A DNA stretch of 64,000 bases from the NCBI GenBank assembly GCA_964019135.1, contig OZ025248.1, forward strand, positions 32,605,670 to 32,669,669. The letters run 5' to 3'. A program made the position numbers and the translations under genes. Source of the stretch: Arenicola marina (lineage: Eukaryota > Annelida > Polychaeta > Arenicolidae). This document shows, in pieces, positions 43,601 through 55,600 of the stretch. A model generated the notes under the pieces. The model was not told the DNA's origin. It saw nothing but the letters and a program-made list of their open reading frames with translations, and did not search any database. The first letter of the stretch is position 1. Each line of letters opens with the position of its first letter.

Positions 43601-46600
43601 TACACCACACGGAGAGATTTCATTAATGGAAATCTACATGCTGTTGTACTTGCACATGTGTATATATTTTTACTTGAAAAGATACAAGATACATGCATCA
43701 CCTTTTAGATACGAGTATTGCAGTGTTAATTATCTGACCGTCGTCGTAAATAGTTGAGAATTATACATGAAATATGTTTCTTATAATGTATATGCCTATC
43801 ATGATGACAGCTCCAGCTATATAGACAGCTCTATAGGATATAACCACATATCTGGCTGGGGGTCCCAGCTATATAGCCAGCTCTATAGGATATAACCACA
43901 TATCTGGCTGGGGGTCCCAGCTATATAGCCAGCTCTATAGGATATAACCACATATCTGGCTGGGGGTCCCAGCTATATAGCCAGCTCTATAGGATATAAC
44001 CACATATCTGGCTGGGGGTCCCAGCTATATAGCCAGCTCTATAGGATATAACCACATATCTGGCTGGGGGTCCCAGCTATATAGCCAGCTCTATAGGATA
44101 TAACCACATATCTGGCTGGGGGTCCCAGCTATATAGCCAGCTCTATAGGATATAACCACATATCTGGCTGGGGGTCCCAGCTATATAACCAGCTCTATTG
44201 GATATACCCACATACCTGGCTAGCGGCTCCAGCTATCTCAGCCTGTTGACGCTCCATGTTTGCTATGATTCTCTCCAGCTCCACTTCACGTTGCTCCCAC
44301 TCCAGCTCCCGCTCTTCAAACTCCTGGCAAACAATGAATAAAACCCTGACGACATCGCTTCTCACGTGAGACAGGCATTGCAGACTCATTGTGATAACCA
44401 TTGCTTGGTCCTTTCTTTGCAGTGATCGTATGCGGAATGCCCGCCACATGAAACGATAAACTTCTGTTGCACATGAGTGATAGCATTGAATTTATTGTAT
44501 ATCACCACATACCTGGTTGGTGGCCACATTTATCTGTAGAGCTCTATTTTGATATAACAACATAATTGAGTTATACTTATAACTTACATAACGAATTAAT
44601 TAATACATATATGTCAGCAATCCTTACCCTGGATTGTCTGACCTTGTCCTCTTCCAGAACGAGGACCTCGGACTCGTGCTTCTTGATGATGCTCTCCTGG
44701 AACTTCACCTGCAAAAACACCACGTGTCACCATCGCCAGTTTATAGAGGGGCGTGACCTTGGAGGGGTGTGACTTTGGATTGGTGTGGCCTTGGATGGTG
44801 TGACCTTGGAGGGGTGTGAACTTGGGAGTGGTAAGACCTTGGAGCGGTGTGACCTTGGAGTGGTGTGACCTTGGAGGAGGTGACCTTGGAGTGATGTGAC
44901 CAAGAAAGTGGTGTGACCTTGGAGTGGTGTGTCCTTGGAGGGTGTGACCTTGGAGGGTGCGACCTACAAGGGTGTGACCTTGGAGGGTGTGACCTTGGAA
45001 GGTGCGACCATGGAAGCGTGCGACATGGGAGGGGTGTCACTGCTCCAAGATGATACCCTCTACATTCTTACACATGTATGTACATCATTTACCAACGTAC
45101 ACAAAACATTCCTAAAATATTGATACCTGCATGCACACAAGAGCCCTGAATTAAAACAGGGCTCCAACAAAGCCCCTGATCTGGATCATCCAGCATCACC
45201 TCTATCTCGCTTGAGGTCGTAGCTGTTGATTGAGGTCGTACCACTGTTTCTGCTCAGTTTGCGATAAAAAAATGTAATGCATGTGTATTTATATGAAATA
45301 AACCTATTATTACCTGTTGCTTGAGGCGTTCGATTTCCCTCTTGTAGCGGAGGTCCTCCAGCCTGACAGCCTCCATCTTGTGGTGCCACTCGGCCACCTT
45401 CTCGGCGCCCCGCCCGTCCTGTAGCGTGGCGATCAGCTCCTGCAGCCCCTTGTGCTGCAGCCGCACCTCGCACAGCTTGTCCTCGATTTCCAGCCGCTCA
45501 GCATTGTTCTGCAGTTAAAATCACCCATATCTACTGTTTTGGGGCCACCTTTGTGCACACATACGGCCAAACCGGGCCTTTTTCTTCAGTGGAGAGGCTG
45601 GTTTGTATATTTAGGACGCTTTAAGCATTATTGGTCATATCGCGTCAAGGGGAGAAGGAAGGGAGAGTGGAGCCATGTCTCCGGGGGTAACCCCCTACTC
45701 TTTGCGAAGAAGAACATGGGATCTTTATCCTGCCACCACACAGGCATGGCCACAGCGGGGCGCGAACCAGCGATCCACGTGCCGTTAGGCTCTCAGGCGG
45801 CCAGAGCACTCAAGGCGAGCGCTATACCCAACTGAGCTACCGGGGCGGCCCCTGTCTTCATTGGAGGAATGAGATTAATTATACGCTAGACAATCCCGAG
45901 AGACGAGACGCTTGACAATCCCGAGAGACGAGACGCTAGACAGTCTCGAGAGACGATACGCTAGACAATCCCGAGAGACGAGACGATAGACAATCCCGAG
46001 AGACGAGACGCTTGACAATCCCGAGAGACGAGACGCTAGACAGTCTTGAGAGACGATACGCTAGACAATCCCGAGAGACGAGACGATAGACAATCCCGAG
46101 AGACGAGACGATAGACAATCCCGAGAGACGAGACGATAGACAATCCCGAGAGACGAGACGATAGACAATCCCGAGAGACGAGACGATAGACAATCCCGAG
46201 AGACGAGACGATAGACAATCCCGAGAGACGAGACGATAGACAATCCCGAGAGACGAGACGATAGACAATCCCGAGAGACGATACGATACACAATCCCGAG
46301 AGACGAGACGATAGACAATCCCGAGAGACGAGACGATAGACAATCCCGAGAGACGAGACGCTTGACAATCCCGAGAGACGAGACGCTAGACAGTCTCGAG
46401 AGACGATACGCTAGACAATCCCGAGAGACGAGACGATAGACAATCCCGAGAGACGAGACGCTAGACAGTCTCGAGAGACGATACGCTAGACAATCCCGAG
46501 AGACGAGACGATAGACAATCCCGAGAGACGAGACGATAGACAATCCCGAGAGACGAGACGATAGACAATCCCGAGAGACGAGACGATAGACAATCCCGAG

Positions 46601-49600
46601 AGACGAGACGATTGACAATCCCGAGAGACGAGACGATAGGCAATCCCGAGAGACGAGACGATAAACAATCCCGAGAGACGATACGATAGACAATCCCGAG
46701 AGACGATACGATAGACAATCCCGAGAGACGATACGATAGACAATCCCGAGAGACGATACGCTAGACAATCCCGAGAGACGAGACGATAGACAATCCCGAG
46801 AGACGATACGATAGACAATCCCGAGAGACGAGACGATAGACAATCCCGAGAGACGATACGCTAGACAGTCCCGAGAGACGATACGCTAGACAGTCCCGAG
46901 AGACGAGACGATAGACAATCCCGAGAGACGAGACGATAGACAGTCCCGAGAGACGAGACGATAGACAATCCCGAGAGACGAGACGATAGACAATCCCGAG
47001 AGACGAGACGATACACAATCACGAGAGACGACGGATTCGAGGATCGGATCCTGGCGCGTTGGTTAGACCTCCGTCCTTGAAAGTCCCTCTGTGACACTGT
47101 AAGATGGAATGTGTGATCCAGACTCACCTTGATCAGGTCGTTCTCGATCTTGGTTTTATCATCCTGTAGCTTAGCCATGTTCTGAGCAAACCTCTCCTGT
47201 GTGCGCAGAGGCACGGAACCCGCGTAGTTCCGACGCAGATCCTGGAAAAACGTATCCAGACATTAAAGAAATGTATCCATCGTCATTGAAAAAATGGCCA
47301 TGATTTCATAAAAATGCATGAATATAAACTGCTTTAAATTGAGCACTTAATGATAAAATCAAGAGTGTTGAACACATCTGGGGTATCTGTCCGGTCGAAA
47401 CAGTGTTCTGGTCTTTATAGCATACAATCACCAAATGTTAAAAACAGATCTCGCGGAATTACTTTTCACCACTTTTGATGGTAAGTGCCCTAAAACCCTA
47501 AAGGTGTGACCCCCCCCCCAACCACCCCACTCCTCCTAATGTCAGGCTGCAGGCGGGCTTTACTGCTTGGTGGGCGGGGTTTTTCAGATGCTTGGTCTTG
47601 CTGCGAGAGGGCGGGGTTGGCGGGGCGGGCGGGGAGGGCGGGGAGGGCGGGGAGTATACAGTACCTGTATGGTGTGCTTGAGGTGCTTGGTCTTACTGCG
47701 AGAGGGCGGGGTTGGCGGGGCGGGCGGGGAGGGCGGGGAGGGCTAGGGTGTATACAGTACCTGTATGGTGTGCTTGAGGTGCTTGGTCTTGCTGCGAGAG
47801 GGCGGGGTTGGCGGGGCGGGCGGGAGGACGGGGAGGGCGGGGAGGGCGGGGAGTATACAGTACCTGTATGGTGTGTTTCAGGGAGGAGGACTGGCTGTGC
47901 ATACAGTACCTGTATGATGTGCTTGAGGTGCTTGGTCTTGCTGCGAGAGGGCGGGGAGGGCTGGGAGGGCGGGGAGGGCGGGGAGGGCGGGGAGGGCGGG
48001 GAGGGCTAGGGTGTATACAGTACCTGTATGGTGTGCTTGAGGTGCTTAGTCTTGCTGCGAGAGGGCGGGGAGGGCTGAGAGGGCGGGGAGGGCGGGGAGG
48101 GCTGAGAGGGCTGGGAGGGCGGGGAGGGCGGGGGTGTATACAGTACCTGTATGGTGTGCTTGAGGTGCTTGGTCTTGCTGCGAGAGGGCGGGGAGGGCTG
48201 AGAGGGCGGGGAGGGCGGGGAGGGCTAGGGTGTATACAGTACCTGTATGGTGTGCTTGAGGTGTTTGGTCTTGCTGCGAGAGGGCGGGGAGGGCTGAGAG
48301 GGCGGGGGGGGCAGTGAGGGCTGAGAGGGCGGGGAGGGCGGGGAGGGCGGGGAGGGCTAGGGAGTATACAGTACCTGTATGGTGTGCTTGAGGTGCTTGG
48401 TCTTGCTGCGAGAGGGCGGGGAGGGCGGGGAGGGCGGGGAGGGCGGGGAGGGCTAGGGTGCATACAGTACCTGTATGATGTGCTTGAGCTGCTTGGTCTT
48501 GCTGCGAGAGCGCGGGGAGGGCTGAGAGGGCGGGGAGGGCGGGGAGGGCTGGGGAGTATACAGTACCTGTATGGTGTGCTTGAGGTGCTTGGTCTTGCTG
48601 CGAGAGGGCGGGGAGGGCTGAGAGGGCGGGGAGGGCGGGGAGGGCTGGGGTGTATACAGTACCTGTATGGTGTGCTTGAGGTGCTTGGTCTTGCTGCGAG
48701 AGGGCGGGGAGGGCTGAGAGGGCGGGGAGGGCGGGGAGGGCTAGGGTGTATACAGTACCTGTATGGTGTGCTTGAGGTGCTTGGTCTTGCTGCGAGAGGG
48801 CGGGGAGGGCTGAGAGGGCGGTGAGGGCGGGGAGGGCTGAGAGGGCGGGGAGGGCGCGGAGGGCGGTGAGGGCGGGGAGGGCTGAGAGGGCGGGGAGGGC
48901 GGGGAGGGCGGGGTATATACAGTACCTGTATGGTGTGTTTGAGGTGCTTGGTCTTGCTGCGAGAGGGCGCGGAGGGCGGTGAGGGCGGGGAGGGCTGAGA
49001 GGGCGGGGAGGGCGGGGAGGGCTGGGGTGTATACAGTACCTGTATGGTGTGCTTGAGGTGCTTGGTCTTGCTGCGAGAGGGCGGGGAGGGCTGAGAGGGC
49101 GGGGAGGGCGGGGAGGGCTAGGGTGTATACAGTACCTGTATGGTGTGCTTGAGGTGCTTGGTCTTGCTGCGAGAGGGCGGGGAGGGCTGAGAGGGCGGTG
49201 AGGGCGGGGAGGGCTGAGAGGGCGGGGAGGGCGCGGAGGGCGGTGAGGGCGGGGAGGGCTGAGAGGGCGGGGAGGGCGGGGAGGGCTGGGGTGCATACAG
49301 TACCTGTATGATGTGCTTGAGGTGCTTGGTCTTGCTGCGAGAGGGCGGGGAGGGCTGAGAGGGCGGGGAGGGCGGGGAGGGCGGGGAGTATACAGTACCT
49401 GTATGGTGTGCTTGAGGTGCTTGGTCTTGCTGCGAGAGGGCGGGGAGGGCTGAGAGGGCGGTGAGGGCGGGGAGGGCTGAGAGGGCGGGGAGGGCGCGGA
49501 GGGCGGTGAGGGCGGGGAGGGCTGAGAGGGCGGGGAGGGCGGGGAGGGCTGGGGTGTATACAGTACCTGTATGGTGTGCTTGAGGTGCTTGGTCTTGCTG

Positions 49601-52600
49601 CGAGCCTCCAGCCGGTTGTGGTAGATGGTCTGGTCCTTGTCGTCCACTCGCTGCTCCGTCCTCAGCACCTCTGCCTCCAGCCGCACCATCTTCTTCATGG
49701 CCTCTTCCAGCTTCCGTACCGCCATCCCCTCACTCACCTGTAGCTGCACGATCTGACGATGCAGCTTGCCTGATGAGGGGAGACGTGGGGGGGGGGGGTT
49801 ATAAGTGAGATTACAAATCAAAACTTGCCAACTTTCGGATTTCCGCAGCAGTAAACGTAGGATAATGGGAGCTTCTTTGAACTTTAGCCTTGGAAAGACA
49901 GAGATTCTCTGCGCTTTTACTCTGGCTAAACTAGCCTTTGTAGTTGAGACATTTTTTCATACTGAGGAGACGAAACCCCTAAAGTTCCTCACACCATATC
50001 GTCCCTACCGATCACGGCTTTCGGGTCACTCTGTGCCTGAAAGTCCACCAACTGCTGGCGAAGTGACGTCACTTCCTTGTCGCGGGACTGTTGCTGACTT
50101 TCAAACGCCATGACCTGCATCGTGGCGACTTCCGATATCTCCTGTGAACCCCAAGTAGGAGTGCCGTTATTTACAGTATTACACCCGATGCTTATTTATA
50201 CATATATCACGCAGTTAACAGGGTTCATACAGGCAAGGTTCCATCAAATTCAAGGCTTTTTAAGGCATGCACTAGAAAAATTCAAGGACTTTCAAGGACA
50301 CGTTTTACCTTCTCTGGTCTATTTAAACATACAAATTGAAAAAAACTTGGAACTAAATGTTATGGATACTATCTTTGATATGCTGACGTAAGGAATGACA
50401 ACAAGAAGGCAGTGTCCACTTTTTATTTATTACCAACCAACAGCATTTATTGCTGTTAATCACTTTACTTTTATTGATTGCCACTTCTTCAATTCAGCCA
50501 GATTTTGTTAGATTTTTTCTTGGGTCTTTGCCAGTGCCCGGTCCAGTTTGAAATCAAACACTTTTCATTGTAACTGCCCTATTTTCAAGCAAATTCAAGT
50601 ACCTTGGATCGACCTCAAGGCCCATTTCTGTTTTTATGACCTTTTCCAGGTATCAGTCAAAATTCAAGAACTTTTCAAGCCTGTGCGCACCTTGAGTTGA
50701 ACAAGGCATCAGACAGCATACCTTTAGCTTGGACACTTCCAGTTTGAGAGATATTTCACACTCCTCTAGTTGCGTGATCATCCTCCTGTCTGCGTCACTG
50801 ATCGCTTTCGTCACACAATCTGCGAGAAATCAAAACCAAGATAATATAGAGTCAAAGGTGGGGAGGGGTGAGAATAACAACACCAAAATCCACCAGAAAC
50901 CCGTGGGAATCAAAACAAAATCTAAGGAAATATATTTAAGGACAGATATAAGTATTGTAGTCCATGATACAAAGCGCAGACGGTTAACTTCACGTGAGCA
51001 ACCAATCAGACACGCCTGATTTATCAAAAGAAGAAGAGAAAGAAGTAGCGAAAAAAGTAGGAATGTAGGAGACCATGAACATTGTAAAGAAGACAATATA
51101 CCTTAGATTGGTTCGTTGGTTATTCAGGACGCTTTAACCACTTTTTATCATATCGCGTCAATGGGAGAAGGGAGGGAGAGTGGAGCCGCGCCCCCGGGGG
51201 TAACCCCCTACTCTGGTAAGGAGAATGCCCATGTAACAGTACATTCTTGAAAAAGAATGTATGAGGCGCAAGCCGAGTACATATCTTTTCAAGAATGAAC
51301 TTACACGGGTATTCTCTGACTTAAAGTACGGTCGGTGAGCCTCACGTGGTCCATGAAGCGTGAATAAGAGTTCTTTTTAGATGTACATTGCATCTCTCGC
51401 TTCCGAAACCAATAAAATAGCTGACTAAAGTCGGTTCATATTCTATCTGAGAACCCACGAAATGTATTGTTGTAGCAATGGTAAACTTGAGTCATACGTG
51501 AGCTAAGCTGAAACAGTAGTTCGCCCTGACATGGAAGAACGTCGGACGCTGCAGCCACAAGTCAGTTTAGTTCATCTTCAGATTGCATGAATGAAGTCGT
51601 GTTTCGCATCAAGGCGCGTAGGCTACTTAAATTCGTATGGATTATGTGCCCTTATACAGACGATAATGGTCATTTAAATGTGGAATAGGATACAATGGTT
51701 CAAATTATTGGATACTGAAAGGATATGATACGCAGCGATGTTGCCGTGGTGTTGGACACAAGTCACACCCAGTGCGTTGTTGATGGATAGGATATGCTTT
51801 GCAAACGAGTTTCGTGGGATTCACGAGAAAGAAAAATTATTTCTAGTGTGATTATAGGATATAAGGAAATGCCGGTATGTATTTTACATATGAATTACAT
51901 ATGATCTCAAATTTAGTTTTTAAAGTGGATTTTCTGATCTATGCTTGTTTTGATAAGAAATTTGTATCTGATTTTGCTGGGGCTCTCCGTCGGGCGTCAA
52001 GTTTCCAGTTCATCATCCATTGTGGTTGTGACCTATTTCAGACAAGCTCACTTATTGCTCATGATTGGCATTGACTGCGATGGTTGATTTCGTAACAGAA
52101 GGACGATTATTCAACAGAAAAATTGTTTGGTCTCCTTGAGTCAATCGCAATTTATCAGCTCGCTAAAAAAGTACATTCGTGAAAAATAATGTACAGTTTA
52201 GACAATAGAATGACGTCATAGCAGTACTTTAATTGCGAAGAAGGACATGGGATCTTTATCTTGCGACCACACAGATATGGCCACAGCGCGGCGCGAACCC
52301 CTCGATCCACGTGTCGTTAGGCTCTCAGGTGACCAGAGCACTCAATGCGAGCGCTCTAGCCCACTGAGCTACCGGGCCGGCCCCACTATACGTTAGAGGC
52401 GTTGCATAAAGCCGAGATACGCTTTGTCCATTTTTACCTGACGGGTATGAAGACTTTCCCTATAAATGATGCGTAAATTTTTCTTATAATTTGTTTTCGA
52501 GATGCACTAAAAGGATTGACCTGCGAAACCGCCGCGAACCCTGATATAACCTAAACACTCTGAAGCTCCAAATTATACAGGTTACAACGAGGAAATGGCG

Positions 52601-55600
52601 ACCAGGCGCTGTGCCCTTAGTCACCAGGTGGCTCGTGTCGTTTTGGCATGTACACGTGACCTCACCCACTCAACCAACCTCCAACTTCACCCATTCAACG
52701 AGCCTCTAACTTGACCCGCTCACCCAACCTTTAAGCCCACCTACTCAACCAACCTCGCTCCTCACCCACACAGCCAACCTCCAATCTCACCCACGCAACC
52801 AACATCTAACCTCACTCACTCAACCAACCTCCAGCCTCACCCACTCAGCCAACCTCCAACCTCACCCACTCAGCCAACCTCCAATCTCACTCACTCAACC
52901 AACCTCCAACCTCACCCACTCAGCCAACCTCCAACCTCACCCACTCAACCAACCTCCAACCTCACCCACACAGCCCACCTCCAATCTCAGCCACGCAACC
53001 AACATCTAACCTCACTCACTCAACCAACCTCCAGCCTCACCCACTCAACCAACCTCCAACCTCACCCACTCAGCCAACCTCTAATCTCACTCACTCAACC
53101 AACCTCCAACCTCACCCACTCAACCAACCTCCAACCTCACCCACTCAACCAACCTCCAACCACACCCACTCACCCAACCTCCAACACCTCCCACTCAACC
53201 AACCTCCAACCTCACCCACTCAACCAACCTCCAACCTCACACACTCAACCAACCTCCAACATCTCCCACTCAACCAACCTCCAACCTCACTCACCCAACC
53301 AACCTCCAATCCCACCCACTTAACCAACCTCCAATCCCACCCACTCAACCAACCTCCAACCCCTCACTCAACCAACCTATCACTCGATCAACCTCCAATC
53401 TCACCCACTCAACCAACCTCCAACCTCACACATTCAACCCACCTCCAACCTCACACACTCAACCAACCTTCAACCTCACCCACTCAACCAACCTCCAACC
53501 TCACACAATCAACCAACCTCCAACCTCACCCACTCAACCAACCTCCAACCTCACCCACTCACCCAACCTCCAACACCTCCCACTCAACCAACCTCCAACC
53601 TCACCCACTCAACCAACCTCCAACCTCACACACTCCACCAACCTCCAACATCTCCCACTCAACCAACCTCCAACCTCACCCACTCAACCAACCTCTAACC
53701 TCACTTACTCAACCAACCTCCAACCTCACCCACTCAACCAACCTCTAACCTCACCCACTCAACCAACCTCCAACCTCACACAATCAACCAACCTCTAACC
53801 TCACACACTCAACCAACCTCCAACCTCACGCACTCAACCAACCTCCAACCTCACACAATCAACCAACGTCCAACCTCACCCACTCACCCAACCTCCAACA
53901 CCTCCCACTCAACCAACCTCCAATCCCACCCACTCAACCAACCTCCAATCCCACCCACTCAACCAACCTCCAACCTCACCCACTCAACCAACCTCCAACC
54001 TCACCCACTCAACCAACCTCCAACCCCTCATTCAACCAACTTCCAACCTCACACTCAACTAACCTCTAACCCACTCAACCAACCTCCAACCTCACCCAAT
54101 CAACCAACCTCCAACCTCACCCGCTCAACCAACCTCCAACCTCATGCACCCTGCCCCCATCGCTAGTTGACACAATCAACCAACCTCTAACCTCACACAC
54201 TCAACCAACCTCTAACCTCACACCCTCAACCAACCTCCAACCTCACCCACTCAACCAACCTCCAACCTCACCCACTCAGCCAACCTCCAACACCTCCCAC
54301 TCAACCAACCTCCAACCTCACCCACTCAACCAACCTCCAACCTCACACACTCAACCAACCTCCAACATCTCCCACTCAACCAACCTCCAACCTCACACAC
54401 TCAACCAACCTCTAACCTCACTTACTCAACCAACCTCCAACCTCACCCACTCAACCAACCTCTAACCTCACTTACTCAACCAACCTCCAACCTCACCCAC
54501 TCAACCAACCTCTAACCTCACCCACTCAACCAACCTCCAACCTCACGCACTCAACCAACCTCCAACCTCACACAATCAACCAACGTCCAACCTCACCCAC
54601 TCACCCAACCTCCAACACCTCCCACTCAACCAACCTCCAATCCCACCCACTCAACCAACCTCCAATCCCACCCACTCAACCAACCTCCAACCTCACCCAC
54701 TCAACCAACCTCCAACCTCACCCACTCAACCAACCTCCAACCCCTCATTCAACCAACTTCCAACCTCACACTCAACTAACCTCTAACCCACTCAACCAAC
54801 CTCCAACCTCACCCAATCAACCAACCTCCAACCTCACCCGCTCAACCAACCTCCAACCTCATGCACCCTGCCCCCATCGCTAGTTGACACAATCAACCAA
54901 CCTCTAACCTCACACACTCAACCAACCTCTAACCTCACACCCTCAACCAACCTCCAACCTCACCCACTCAACCAACCTCCAACCTCACCCACTCAGCCAA
55001 CCTCCAACACCTCCCACTCAACCAACCTCCAATCTCACCCACTCAACCAACCTCCAACCTCACACACTCAACCAACCTCCATCTCCCACTCAACCAACCT
55101 CCAACCTCACCCACTCAACCAACCTCTAACCTCACACCCTCAACCAACCTCCAACCTCACCCACTCAACCAACCTCCAACCTCACCCACTCAGCCAACCT
55201 CCAACACCTCCCACTCAACCAACCTCCAACCTCACCCACTCAACCAACCTCCAACCTCACACACTCAACCAACCTCCAACATCTCCCACTCAACCAACCT
55301 CCAACCTCACCCACTCAACCAACCTCTAACCTCACTTACTCAACCAACCTCCAACCTCACCCACTCAACCAACCTCTAACCTCACTTACTCAACCAACCT
55401 CCAACCTCACCCACTCAACCAACCTCTAACCTCACCCACTCAACCAACCTCCAACCTCACGCACTCAACCAACCTCCAACCTCACACAATCAACCAACGT
55501 CCAACCTCACCCACTCACCCAACCTCCAACACCTCCCACTCAACCAACCTCCAATCCCACCCACTCAACCAACCTCCAATCCCACCCACTCAACCAACCT

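Noticed and set aside
45780-45852. tRNA gene on the minus strand
   Set aside because: A and B boxes are good, but no cloverleaf with matched acceptor stem was found and the sequence continues into a SINE body present elsewhere.
47506-48824. Gly/Arg-rich plus-strand proteins
   Set aside because: G-rich spacer of the w5 border array read in the antisense direction.
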